Below are positions 10,701 to 18,644 of a stretch of DNA of 39,280 nt, one piece after another. The notes under the pieces were generated by a model. It saw only the letters and a program-made list of their open reading frames with translations. It did no database searches and was not told the origin of the DNA. The DNA comes from Phycisphaerae bacterium (lineage in GTDB: Bacteria > Planctomycetota > Phycisphaerae > UBA1845). The translations under genes and the position numbers were made by a program. The number at the start of each line of letters is the position of its first letter. The first letter of the stretch is position 1. The DNA lies in contig JAJDEA010000147.1 of NCBI GenBank assembly GCA_029260035.1, positions 1 to 39,280 on the forward strand, written 5' to 3'.

Positions 10701-10992
10701 GCTCCTTCTGCTCGGCCATCCAGACGTCACCGAAGCCGCCTTCGCCGATGAGTTCCAACAACTTGTAGCGACCTATGACTTGTCCGGGTTCCCCGACGGC
10801 CAGGCTTACGTCGGCTGAAATCTGAGCCATACGATCAAGCACGCACGAACCGGGTCGTTCGTGTTGCTCAAGTAGCCTTTCGACGCGCAGCCGTAGCTTG
10901 GAATCGCTACCGCATTCTTTATCGAGGTATCTCGATCGATCGGGCGCGTCCTCCAGCTCCAGAGCCTCAATGAATATGTCTCGTTCTCTCAT
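7717..10992 (-). CDS. Membrane Ser/Thr protein kinase with C-terminal TPR array
   Basis: The ATG at 10992 is taken as start, with GGTGA 5 bases upstream; a GTG at 11001 is equally in frame. The Hanks-type kinase domain spans about residues 74-370: glycine loop GEGGFGDV, catalytic Lys in VALK (about 106), HRDIKPNN (197-204), DFG (220-222) and a GTPEYMSPEQ activation-loop end. A single transmembrane helix follows at about 398-422. The rest (about 525-1050) is many TPR units of the LGDEHPxTLxSxNNLAxLLxxQGKxxEAE type. All catalytic residues are present, so it should be active, with the kinase probably cytoplasmic and the TPR part beyond the membrane. The ECF sigma gene immediately upstream on the same strand is a common planctomycete pairing, suggesting the two act in one signalling path. 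Confidence 0.92.
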   Translation of the reverse strand: MRERDIFIEALELEDAPDRSRYLDKECGSDSKLRLRVERLLEQHERPGSCVLDRMAQISADVSLAVGEPGQVIGRYKLLELIGEGGFGDVWMAEQKEPVKRRVALKIIKLGMDTKQVIARFETERQALAMMNHENIATILDAGATDAGRPYFVMELVRGVPVTEYCNSEKLDIRQRLELFTKICNAIQHAHQKGIIHRDIKPNNVLVTLYDGKPVPKIIDFGIAKATDAELTEKTLFTEHRQIIGTPEYMSPEQAEFSGLDIDTRSDVYSLGVLLYELLTGAAPFDSATLRNAGLQEMLRIIREEEPKKPSTRISSMGDTATSTALNRRADIRKLGMLFCGDLDWIAMKCLEKDRTRRYASAKELADEILRHLHDEPVAAGPPSTGYRLRKFVRRNRGAVIAAATVIATMAAGITGTSMGMVRALDEKRRAEAAQELAEIRAEENAQLADFHSEMLRRFNLQELGDRISQEYIDLLRQAWAQESAGTQNDGARLNDESENIVSEFENHLAMVNSANVAKVVVGDYILASAADAASTQFADSPLLEASIRWAIGRNYADVGLFDDAEKHLRWSLETRQQELPPDSLQIAESAFAVAGVLFQKGRNEEAEKLLRMAADSCDFGATSNGLDLKAKIFGGLGSLEVKRGAYEAAELLFREVLDGVPEDSPQAPRMLSLLATIEYRRRDFGNAELLLRQAIEKRTHFPTYRVDQLSDMSSLGAVLKALGKHEDAERTYRQALAKTRKVLGDEHPNVAVVTMNLAEVLVAQDKLSEAEPLFLHALSIIRKTQGDKHEHVAILLSNLAVLLSKSDRLEEAEVHYREAAERFRQLRGDADRRTVDSYDALERTLLKLNKYSESETLFREVLERRRKTLGDKHASTLMSVNNLGNLLHSIGQRDEAQLLYREAIEGRRQVLGNDHQLTLASINNLAVLLTTQGKFAEAEPLLREAVDGYKRAMGKDHPSTVNSIYSLGGVLYRQGKLVEAAPVLRETFDGYRRTLGEDHPDTLNAAKNLGVLLRNLKRYRDSEETLLAAAKHSKKPPASHELRRSIKMSLIKLYELWHEAEPGSGHDAKAAIWRSRVETKKKPNSIGKPE

Positions 10993-11094
10993 GATTATCA
11001 CCGTTCACTTTGCAGTGCGGATTTATTGATCAAATCGCGCACGGATTTTTCAGAATTAACCAATTTGGGTGGAAATTTTTGGCAATGTACGGGA

Positions 11095-11652
11095 TTAGTC
11101 GCCCAATTCTTCGCGAAACCAGGCCCGCGCGAATTTCCATTGCTTGGATGCTTGTCGTTGGGAAATGCCGACCATAGCTGCAGCCTCCTTCTCAGGCAGC
11201 CCAGCGAAAAAACGAAGCTCAACCAATTGGGCGGTTTCAGTATCTTGGGCTTTCAGGCGGGTTAAGGCTTCGTCCAGCGCGACGACATCTTCGGCTTGTT
11301 CGGGTTGCATCAATAAGGAGTCGCTGAACTCCTTGCGATTCTGCCCACCACCTCGTTTTGTGGCTCCCTTGGCACGAGCACGATCGATTAGAATTCTACG
11401 CATCGCTTTCGCGGCTGCGGCGAAGAAGTGCCCCCGACTATTCCAGGTAGCGTTATTTTCATCTGAACCGACCAAACGAACATAAGCCTCATGAACAAGC
11501 GCCGTCGCCTGCAACGTATTTCCAGACATCTCAGCCGACATTTTTTGTGCGGCAAGCCTGCGCAGTTCATCGTAAACGAGCGGCAACAATTCCGCCGATG
11601 CACGCCCGTCTCCATCCTCGATGGCATGTAGAATTCGCGTTACGTCACTCAC
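11095..11652 (-). CDS. ECF-type RNA polymerase sigma factor
   Basis: The GTG at 11652 is chosen because GGGGAGGTG lies just upstream; the frame extends to 11691 without such a site. It is 185 aa. Region 2 covers SAELLPLVYDELRRLA through FFAAAAKAMRRILIDRARAK, and region 4 has an EKEAAAMVGISQRQASKQW helix-turn-helix. The pattern (DELRRLA, ATALVHEAYVRLV, RRILIDRAR) fits the ECF group common in Planctomycetes and Acidobacteria. It sits about 100 bases upstream of the kinase-TPR gene. No anti-sigma factor is encoded nearby, so activity may be controlled by the neighbouring kinase (inference). Confidence 0.92.
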   Translation of the reverse strand: MSDVTRILHAIEDGDGRASAELLPLVYDELRRLAAQKMSAEMSGNTLQATALVHEAYVRLVGSDENNATWNSRGHFFAAAAKAMRRILIDRARAKGATKRGGGQNRKEFSDSLLMQPEQAEDVVALDEALTRLKAQDTETAQLVELRFFAGLPEKEAAAMVGISQRQASKQWKFARAWFREELGD

Positions 11653-12496
11653 TTTGGACACCTCCCCGACATTGAAGAATAGAATATCCACCTATTGGTC
11701 CACCATGCAAAAGCATAATCCTGCTGAAGCCTACCCTAATGAACAGTTGGCGCCTTTTGATTTGCTTCGTTCGTCAACAACCTGTTGAAAAAATAGTGCC
11801 TCCATGATTTCGATCCGCTTGCCTCGTGCGCCATGAGACGTCTTGCAGGTAACGGAGACTTCTTCAACCAGTTGTTTGGTGCAAATTCCCGTTGATTGAG
11901 CAGGTTTTTGGCATTTTAGTGCGATGAGAACAGAGATAGGGAGGACTGCCTTGCTTTGCCTCGATTTGCTGCCTCTCAATACCCGACCACACCCGCAACT
12001 CAGGAATACTGGTGATGGAGTTTCCGTCGTCCCACCGCAACCTTGATTATGCCAAGTTTCAACACGTTCGTCCAACAAGACTTGATGAATGACACCCATA
12101 TCGATAGGTGAAACGAAATGGGAGCCAGCAATAGCAATTCTTTATTGACCTGGAATCCAGACCGCTGAATATAGGTGAATTTTTCGGCCGATCGACAGTG
12201 AGGTCGGACCGCCACGCGTAGAAACCCGATTGCTCCCAACGCCGCAATTCCGCCGTCGTTGCCCTTGAGCTGGCGCCCACAGCGCCCACGACAGAATCCG
12301 CGTCCCTGCCATCCCGATGCGGACTTTCGACATGTAGGCGCGTGGGCGCACTAACGAAAGAAAGAACTTTGCATAAATACAGCGAGAGACACAAGTAATC
12401 ACCACGCAATTGGCTTTTCATAGAAAAAGGTGACTTCTTGCATTTCGGTCGCAAGATGGTCGCAAAGCCCAGGTCTTTCCAGCTACATCCAACGCA

Positions 12497-12524
12497 CGCC
12501 AGCACACACAAAAGCGTGCTGGCG
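12497..12524. repeat. 9-bp inverted repeat (hairpin)
   Basis: CGCCAGCAC and GTGCTGGCG are exact reverse complements around a 10-base A-rich loop. It lies about 55 bases before the partial tRNA-Leu. No T tract follows, so it is not a clear terminator. Recombinase binding next to an attachment site is one speculative role. Confidence 0.5.
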
Positions 12525-12577
12525 CACACTGAACGAAGGTCGGCACTCATGAAGCGTCAAAAACAAGGCATCGAAAA

Positions 12578-12632
12578 GGACTTAAAATCCCTTGTCCTTC
12601 GGGACGTGCGGGTTCGAATCCCGCCTCGCCCA
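12578..12632 (+). tRNA. Partial tRNA-Leu(TAA), 3' portion only; likely attachment-site scar
   Basis: The stretch reads as the anticodon arm (GGACTTAAAATCC, anticodon TAA), a long variable arm (GTCC-TTCG-GGAC, typical of type II tRNAs), a perfect T arm (GCGGGTTCGAATCCCGC) and the 3' acceptor CTCGCCC plus A. The matching 5' acceptor GGGCGAG and the D arm are absent upstream. The anticodon stem is also spoiled on its 5' side (AAGGA where AGGGA would pair). Loss of the 5' half starting at the anticodon stem is what an att duplicate left by tRNA-targeting integration looks like. It should not yield a working tRNA. Confidence 0.7.
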
Positions 12633-12951
12633 ATCAAGAATGCGGTTTTTCAAATCTCGATACCGTAATTGTGTCTGCCGTGGCAGAACGGCGGCAGGAT
12701 GTAGCCAGTCGTAACGTGTAACCTCACAATCAGCGCATCGTCGCATACCAGCATGCGTTCATCGTATCGAACCCCTCGCTCCGAATCTTCTTACGTCAAC
12801 AGAAGCAAGAAGCCCGAGCATCGACGGAAGGAGTTTCTCCTCGGAACAGCGGATGCAGTTTTGCTTGAAGCAAATCTTGCATACGGGTAAGGTACCCGCC
12901 ACTTGGAAGTTTCTATCTGTCTTCGGTCTGCCCGAACAACGAGTCAACATT

Positions 12952-13965
12952 ATGACACAAACGCCCAATTTACCAAAAGACCCACTTGCCCGTTTCAAGG
13001 ATATGTACGAAGCCTTGAACACTGAGCGTAGTTGGTGGCGCACAGCTTCTCCTCTTCGGTTCGCAGCCATGACTGCCATAACCTGTGAAGGATCGCCCCA
13101 GGCTGTGGCTACAGCTATCCGTCGTATCAGCAAGAACATCGGAAAGGAATCGGGATTTCTCGGTCGGCTTGATGCGCAACTTCGTTTTATCGTAGCAGCT
13201 ATGCTTTTGGCACGAGGCGACAAAGCCCGTAGTTTCCTGGCCGAGGTTAAAAGGGTTCGAGGCATGTTTCGCACAGCCGGACTTCGCCGCGCTGCCGTTT
13301 ACGAAACAATGGCTATTCTGATCCTGCGGATGCATGCACAGCGGAGTGCAATCTCGAAGACCGCTGTCCTTCGGTTCCAAGCTATCTACGAAGAGATGAA
13401 ACGCCACCATTGGTGGCTCACCGGGCCGGACGATTTTCCTGCCTGTGCGATACTGACTGGGCAAGAGGAACCACCTTCCCGCATCGGAGAGACAGTCGAA
13501 GACATCTATCAGGCACTCCGAGCGCAGGGCTTTACGAAAGGCGATCCGCTTCAGACCGCTGCGAATGTTCTATACTTGTCGAAATTGGATGCTCGCAAAG
13601 CAGCTCGTCGCTATAGCAGCCTCGCCGAAGGCTTTCGCAATAACCGAGTCGCAATTTGGCAGAGCGACTATGACGAACTTGCGATTCTGACTTTCTTGAA
13701 CCACCCGCCGAATCGTATCATCGATCATGTGTTAAAAAATCGGGAAGTCATGAAAAAGCTTGACCCCAAGCCCGACCGGTCCCTGACCTTCAATCTGGCA
13801 GCCAGCATCACATTCTTAGAGCTTGTGCAAGTAGATCGCAATCTGAAAGTCATCACCGACGTCAAAGCATTGCTCGATATGCAGGCGATCATCAATGCCC
13901 AACAAGCCGCTGCGGCTGCGGCTGGTGCCAGCGTTGCGGCTTCGACGGCTGCATCCTCGTCGTAA
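12952..13965 (+). CDS. Conserved hypothetical protein, possibly DUF4003-like
   Basis: The ATG at 12952 begins MTQTPNLPKDPLARFKDMYE; an ATG at 12853 is in frame but less natural. It is 337 aa and helical, with no transmembrane segment and no signal peptide. Features include SPLRFAAMTAITCEGSP, a central RAQGFTKGDPLQTAANVLYL and an Ala/Ser-rich C-terminus. This layout reminds me of DUF4003 proteins of unknown function, but I hold that loosely. No catalytic motif was seen. It stands alone, between the tRNA scar and the converging zinc-ribbon/trpD pair. Confidence 0.6.
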   Translation: MTQTPNLPKDPLARFKDMYEALNTERSWWRTASPLRFAAMTAITCEGSPQAVATAIRRISKNIGKESGFLGRLDAQLRFIVAAMLLARGDKARSFLAEVKRVRGMFRTAGLRRAAVYETMAILILRMHAQRSAISKTAVLRFQAIYEEMKRHHWWLTGPDDFPACAILTGQEEPPSRIGETVEDIYQALRAQGFTKGDPLQTAANVLYLSKLDARKAARRYSSLAEGFRNNRVAIWQSDYDELAILTFLNHPPNRIIDHVLKNREVMKKLDPKPDRSLTFNLAASITFLELVQVDRNLKVITDVKALLDMQAIINAQQAAAAAAGASVAASTAASSS

Positions 13966-14150
13966 GATAGGACGGGGGCAATAGGGTGAAACAGCGAGAT
14001 TCGGTGGCACCGTCAACTTGCTAAAACCTGACAGAATTAACCTGGATAGGCGCTATTCAATCGTGCTGATTTAAGATATTGCTCGTTTTCTTGTTATGCG
14101 TCTCAGCAATTGATCGTTCGTGTCATGAGTGACACACGCATGAGTTTGTA

Positions 14151-14420
14151 TTAACCCAAAGGTTCGGCTAGCAGTTTCTTTCGGCATTCATCGCACAGGT
14201 CGAATCGGAGACAACGGTAGGTTTGATCCTCTACGTCATCAGGGTCTGCCGATTTTAGAGCATCGAGCACATTCGCAAGTTCGTCGGCTGGGTTGGCTAG
14301 CGCATCGTCACTCATCTCAATGTTCCCTGCTGCTGCGTAGATTTCCAGCTTGACAATGTATCGAGCGCTGTCATTGGGCCCCATGGACTGGCCGCATTTG
14401 TCACATTCATAACGGATCAT
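14151..14420 (-). CDS. Small zinc-ribbon-like protein
   Basis: The protein is 89 aa with an N-terminal CDKC and a C-terminal CDEC pair, a likely four-cysteine zinc site bracketing an acidic middle (SADPDDVEDQTYRC). The start ATG directly abuts the TGA of trpD (TGA then ATG), so the two are almost certainly translationally coupled. No function is recognised. Small proteins of this type could bind nucleic acid or a partner protein. Confidence 0.7.
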   Translation of the reverse strand: MIRYECDKCGQSMGPNDSARYIVKLEIYAAAGNIEMSDDALANPADELANVLDALKSADPDDVEDQTYRCLRFDLCDECRKKLLAEPLG

Positions 14421-15497
14421 TCAAGCCCCCCTCGCGGACGATTCTTGTTTGTTCAAACCGGCTATGCTCTGCCAGCGTGTGAGTGTTTCCTGTGCACCGC
14501 CACTATCTACGGCTCTCGTTGCCTCGTTTACGCCGACCTGTAATTCTGGTGCGACGCCTGCAACAACCAAGGCTGCTCCGGCGTTTAACAACGCATGATC
14601 CCGTGCGGGACTTTTCTCTCCGGTAAAAATGCTCCGCACTACTTCGGCGCTATGCTCAGGTGATGTCACCATGATGTCCTGCAAGCTGCATCGCTTGAGC
14701 CTGACGTCTTCCGGCGTGACACGAAAACGACTCATTTTTCCCTTCGATATTTCAACAATTGTCGTTGGACCCGTTGCCGACAGATCGCACAGCCCATCGT
14801 CGCTATGCACGACCCATCCATGAGACATTCCCAGGCGAAGAAGTGCTGATGCGATTTTGTCCAACAGATCGACGCGCGGTACGCCGACAAGCTGGCGCTT
14901 CGCGCCCGCGGGATTCGTCAGCGGCCCAAGCAAGTTGAAAATCGTACGAACGGGTATCGCCTCACGGACAGGGGCTGCATATCTCATTGCGGGGTGAAGA
15001 AGTCGAGCGTTGAGGTATCCGATACCGACCTCAGCAAGACACCGTTCAACGATCTGCGGTTCCGCGTTCACATCGATGCCCAGCTCGGTAAGCACTTCGG
15101 TGCTGCCACTCGTCCGCGTGGTCGATCGATTTCCGTGTTTGGCGACCGTTGCGCCAGCCGATGCGGCGATGATAGCGGCCGTCGTAGAGACATTGAAGGT
15201 ACTCACCCCGTCACCGCCCGTTCCGCATGTATCAATGCAGTCCGCGTCGCATCGAATTCGCGTAGCGCGAGACCGCATGGCCAAGGCGGCACCGACAAGC
15301 TCGTCTACTGACTCTCCTTTTGTGGCTAGCGCGCCGAGTAGCGCTGCAGCGGTAGCTTGCGAGAGTTGCCCGTCCATGAGCCGATCGAAACAATCCCGGG
15401 CTTGGCGCTCTGAAAGATCGCAACCCGCTACGACCTTCGAGAAAATTTCTCGCAAGGCGGCGTCATCATTAACATTTCTTGAATCATCATTGCTCAA
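14421..15497 (-). CDS. trpD: Anthranilate phosphoribosyltransferase
   Basis: It transfers phosphoribose from PRPP to anthranilate, the second committed step of tryptophan synthesis, in the cytoplasm. The signature DTCGTGGDGVSTFNVST and the following KHGNRSTTRTSGSTEVL (PRPP and anthranilate site) are intact, as is FNLLGPLTNPA. The length of 358 aa is normal for the family. The start appears to be TTG at 15497 with AAGGG 8 bases upstream. It is first in a pair with the zinc-ribbon gene. No other trp genes are adjacent, so the pathway is dispersed here. No attenuator was recognised in the 195 bases shared with divergent mnmE. Confidence 0.95.
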   Translation of the reverse strand: MSNDDSRNVNDDAALREIFSKVVAGCDLSERQARDCFDRLMDGQLSQATAAALLGALATKGESVDELVGAALAMRSRATRIRCDADCIDTCGTGGDGVSTFNVSTTAAIIAASAGATVAKHGNRSTTRTSGSTEVLTELGIDVNAEPQIVERCLAEVGIGYLNARLLHPAMRYAAPVREAIPVRTIFNLLGPLTNPAGAKRQLVGVPRVDLLDKIASALLRLGMSHGWVVHSDDGLCDLSATGPTTIVEISKGKMSRFRVTPEDVRLKRCSLQDIMVTSPEHSAEVVRSIFTGEKSPARDHALLNAGAALVVAGVAPELQVGVNEATRAVDSGGAQETLTRWQSIAGLNKQESSARGA

Positions 15498-15692
15498 AAT
15501 AGCGGCCCTTATTTGGAAACGATGTAGCTGAGAATGTTGTGACGACAGCTACGTTAGCCATAATACCCCCAAGTGTAAGGAATGTCGCCTTTCGCGAGCC
15601 TTCACCTGTTCGATTTACATCTGCATGGCATGGGGATGTTCGCTCGAAACTATAGCAAATGAACTGGCGACGAATTATGAATAGATGTAACT

Positions 15693-17249
15693 TTGCTTGA
15701 TCAAATTGATGACACGATTGTTGCTGTTTCCTCCGCCTCAGGTCGATCTCCGGTAGGCATCATTCGGTTGACGGGCAGCCAGTCGATTAGCATCGTAGAA
15801 GAGATAACGAACCTTGCTGGCGGTTGCTGTTTGCGCGATGTGTCCGGATCAACTCGTATCGAAGGAGCGATAGCAATTGGCGCGGATGCTGACGTTCCCG
15901 CGACTTTCTATGTATTCCGCCATCCTCAAAGTTATACGCGAGAAGATACTGTTGAAATCTACACAATCGGCAGCCCGCCTCTTTTGGAATTGCTTCGGAA
16001 GCGGATGATCGCCTTGGGTGCCCGTGCGGCAGAAGCTGGCGAGTTTACCGCGCGGGCTTTCTTGAATGGTGCAATGAATCTGGCACAAGCGGAAGCGGTT
16101 GGTGCTTTGATTCGCGCGCAAAGTGATACGCAGTTGCGTGCTTCACGTCGAGCCATGGATGGAGAGTTCACGAGAGCAATTTCATCTGTGCGCGATGGCT
16201 TGGCTGAACTGCTTGCCCTGGTCGAAGCGGACATCGACTTTGCGGAGGAGCCGATCGAATTTATAACGCCACACGACGTTAGACGCAGGCTCGGCGAAGT
16301 TGCTCAGACTCTCTCGCGTCTGAAAGCAGGTTCCATAGCGGAGGAACAGTTGGACCAGCTGCCTCACGTTCTTCTGTTTGGTGCACCGAACGCCGGGAAA
16401 AGTTCGCTCATGAACCAACTGACGGGTACAAGTCGTTCGATTTGTGCTGCTGTGGCGGGGACGACGAGAGATATTTTGTCGGCTCCGATGCGTATCGGCA
16501 GAGGGGAAGCGATTCTGCTCGATGCTGCGGGGGTCGATCAATCACCCGATGAAGTGATTTCAGCTGCGCGGGAAATGGTTTTGGCAACGGCTGAGCGAGT
16601 AGATATGATTTGCATCGTCCTCGATGTGACCCAGCCTGTTGATGAACACGTCGTTTCGCTCGCTCGATCGTTAGACACAGCTGGCATCGTCGTTGTGGCG
16701 AATAAGACGGACTTGCTCGAACAAACGTCTCTCGCCTCCGATGGTGCCTCGCCTCCTGGACACACTTCCACAACTGAAAACGTGCGCGAGTCGAACTCCG
16801 CAGATGAGCCAGGGACGGCGTCTCAGAGAGAAAGCTTGGCTCATCACGAGAGGGGAAGTCCTTCGCAAAGTAGGCGTTTGATGTGTGATGTCGTCGCTGA
16901 ACTTGAAGAGTTGTCGATTGGCGCGGTGTGTTCAGTTAGTGCTAAGACTGGAGCGGGGATGGATGCGTTGCGCGATCATCTCTGTGACGCATTGTCGGAG
17001 CAGCCTTCGATTGTTGCGACTGAAGTGGTTGCGCTGAATATGCGTCAGCGCGCCGCCATTGCGGAAGCTGCGGAAGCCATTTGTCGAGCGACCGAGATAA
17101 TCCAGCAAGCTGCTGAGACCGTTGACTGCGCTGACATTCTCGCGTTTGAGCTTCGCGAAGCGCTCGACCTCTTAGGTCAGGTAACCGGCGATGTTACAAC
17201 AGAAGACCTCTTGGGACAGGTATTCGCGAAATTTTGCATTGGAAAGTAA
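15693..17249 (+). CDS. mnmE: tRNA uridine-5-carboxymethylaminomethyl modification GTPase MnmE
   Basis: It works with MnmG to modify the wobble uridine (U34) of certain tRNAs. Residues 1-120 form the folate-binding N-domain, and the G domain carries GAPNAGKSS (230-238), DAAG (277-280), NKTD (337-340) and SAKTG. The C-terminus ends in FCIGK with the catalytic Cys. The start is TTG (MLDQIDDTIVAVSSASGRSP fits the family start). The length of 518 aa exceeds the usual 450-460 because about 50 polar, low-complexity residues (about 344-396) sit between NKTD and SAKTG. The G1-G5 motifs look intact, so it should be active. Confidence 0.95.
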   Translation: MLDQIDDTIVAVSSASGRSPVGIIRLTGSQSISIVEEITNLAGGCCLRDVSGSTRIEGAIAIGADADVPATFYVFRHPQSYTREDTVEIYTIGSPPLLELLRKRMIALGARAAEAGEFTARAFLNGAMNLAQAEAVGALIRAQSDTQLRASRRAMDGEFTRAISSVRDGLAELLALVEADIDFAEEPIEFITPHDVRRRLGEVAQTLSRLKAGSIAEEQLDQLPHVLLFGAPNAGKSSLMNQLTGTSRSICAAVAGTTRDILSAPMRIGRGEAILLDAAGVDQSPDEVISAAREMVLATAERVDMICIVLDVTQPVDEHVVSLARSLDTAGIVVVANKTDLLEQTSLASDGASPPGHTSTTENVRESNSADEPGTASQRESLAHHERGSPSQSRRLMCDVVAELEELSIGAVCSVSAKTGAGMDALRDHLCDALSEQPSIVATEVVALNMRQRAAIAEAAEAICRATEIIQQAAETVDCADILAFELREALDLLGQVTGDVTTEDLLGQVFAKFCIGK

Positions 17250-17275
17250 AGACCTTCAGGGCGTGCATGCCAAAT

Positions 17276-17309
17276 AAAAAAGCCGGGGTCTTTAGAAGAC
17301 GCCCGGCTG
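17276..17309 (-). terminator. Rho-independent terminator of the XerC/D gene
   Basis: On the minus strand AGCCGGGcGTCTTctaAAGACCCCGGCT forms a strong stem followed at once by TTTTTTATTT. It starts about 28 bases after the recombinase stop, and lies just after mnmE converging from the other side. On the plus strand a T run (ATTTTTTTAG) lies about 25 bases beyond, too far for classical function. Confidence 0.85.
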
Positions 17310-17336
17310 GCAGATGTGATCCTGTATCCGATTTTT

Positions 17337-18347
17337 TTAGGAGCGAGGGTGAGCCTCGTCGTAAGCTTCTTTTAGTCTCGGCGTTGTCAGGTGTGTGTAG
17401 ACCTGCGTTGTCGAGATCGACTGATGGCCGAGTAGTTGTTGCACACTCCGCAAATCCGCACCGTTGTTGAGCATGTGAGTTGCGAAACTATGTCGTAGCG
17501 TATGGGGACTGATCGTCGGGTCCAGCCCGCATTGCAGCAGATATTTGTCGAGTTTCCGTCTGACACTTCGTGTGCTGAGACGCTGGCCGTGCTTGTTGAC
17601 GAAAAGCGCTTCCTGGTCAAACTTGGCGGATCGAATGTCCGACCGTCGCAGTTCCAGGTATTTTTGGATCGCGACAATGGCGGTCTGGCCGATCGGGGCG
17701 GTACGTTGTTTCTTGCCCTTGCCTCGCACGCGAATCGTCTGGCCGATGAAATCGATGTCGGCAAAATTCAGGTCGACCAGTTCGCTCACGCGGACGCCCG
17801 TCGAGAAAAGGACTTCCAACATCGCCCGATCTCTCGCGCCAAGCAACGTGTTGCTGTCCGGCGTGTTCAGGAGCCTCGTAATATCATCGAGTTCCAGATA
17901 TTTCGGCAGGCGCTTTTCCTGTTTGGGCGTGCGAATCGACGCCAGCGGATGTTCGCTGACATACCCTCGACGCATACAGAACTTGTAGAAGCTCCTTAGC
18001 GTGGCGAGTTTTCTCGCGATCGTTGACTTGGAATAGTTTTGCATTCCAAGATACGCGAGAAAAGACTTGACCTTCTCGGTGTCTACCTCGCAAAGCTTCT
18101 GGCGAAGAGCCGGTTGGGTCACGGTAGCCGAAGTCGAAGCGCCGGGTGCACCAAGTGTGCCCCCTGCGATATACGAATCACTTCTAGCAGCTCCGCCCGC
18201 TACTGCACTAGCACCGGTCGATCCGCCGCTGAGGAACCCGCAAAACTGTGCGAGGTCAGCAGCATAGCACTTTGCGGTATGCGGCGAGAAGTGTCGCTCG
18301 AACTTCAGATAGTTCAGGAACTCGTCAATCATTGAATTCTCTGTCAT
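17337..18347 (-). CDS. Tyrosine recombinase, XerC/XerD type
   Basis: It resolves chromosome dimers or performs related site-specific recombination. The start is placed at ATG 18347 (MTENSMIDEFLNYLKFERHF). The SAM-like core-binding domain (EFLNYLKFERHFSPHTAKCY) comes first, then the catalytic domain: Arg in STGVRVSELVDL, Lys in RVRGKGKKQRTAP, HTLRH, LLGHQS and the nucleophile Tyr in TQVYTHL. All six catalytic positions are present. The length of about 336 aa exceeds the usual 300 because of a Gly/Ala/Ser-rich stretch of about 40 residues (GGSTGASAVAGG... to ...GASTSATV) in the N-terminal domain. XerC versus XerD cannot be told from the sequence alone. A good terminator follows. Confidence 0.9.
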   Translation of the reverse strand: MTENSMIDEFLNYLKFERHFSPHTAKCYAADLAQFCGFLSGGSTGASAVAGGAARSDSYIAGGTLGAPGASTSATVTQPALRQKLCEVDTEKVKSFLAYLGMQNYSKSTIARKLATLRSFYKFCMRRGYVSEHPLASIRTPKQEKRLPKYLELDDITRLLNTPDSNTLLGARDRAMLEVLFSTGVRVSELVDLNFADIDFIGQTIRVRGKGKKQRTAPIGQTAIVAIQKYLELRRSDIRSAKFDQEALFVNKHGQRLSTRSVRRKLDKYLLQCGLDPTISPHTLRHSFATHMLNNGADLRSVQQLLGHQSISTTQVYTHLTTPRLKEAYDEAHPRS

Positions 18348-18437
18348 GATCGCATCACACGGTCGGCGAAATAGTTCGTGATTGCCAGGTCCAGTCTCAG
18401 ACCGGGCTGGAGTCCGCTCCACACGGCACTCCCAAGC

Positions 18438-18644
18438 CTACATGGCGATCTGATCGAGCTCCGTCTCTAATCTTCGGCCCATTTGATAACTCAGTACTGC
18501 TGCGTCAAACCAATCGAATCGACTCCCTTGATCCGATGCCAAAGATGCAAATGCATCGATGACTTCTGCCTCGTTCCCTGGTTGGTATCGGAAAACAAAT
18601 CGCTCTTCTCCTTTTACCAACGATAGTTGTCGAATTACGCTCAT
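18438..18644 (-). CDS. Small conserved hypothetical protein
   Basis: It is 68 aa, beginning MSVIRQLSLVKGEERFVFRYQ, and soluble. The start codon overlaps the stop of the upstream lipoprotein gene (ATGA), which supports real translation by coupling. It is followed 90 bases later by the Xer recombinase. No family is recognised. The composition (FRYQPGNEAEVIDAFASLASD...FDWFDAAVLSYQMGRRL) suggests a compact alpha/beta fold. Confidence 0.65.
   Translation of the reverse strand: MSVIRQLSLVKGEERFVFRYQPGNEAEVIDAFASLASDQGSRFDWFDAAVLSYQMGRRLETELDQIAM

Larger units (their letters stand above)
11653..12951. other. Gene-poor stretch with tRNA scar
   Basis: About 1.3 kb holds no reading frame I can support. 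The frames present (for example minus 12059-12550) lack family motifs and ribosome sites. It contains the partial tRNA-Leu at 12578-12632, a 9-bp inverted repeat at 12497-12524 and two GGTCGCAA copies near 12447-12466. It looks like the decayed remains of an integrated element, but no recombinase gene is recognisable inside it. Confidence 0.5.

Noticed and set aside
12059..12550. Minus-strand frame of 163 codons in the tRNA-scar region
   Set aside because: No ribosome site or family motif, and unusual composition; treated as chance.
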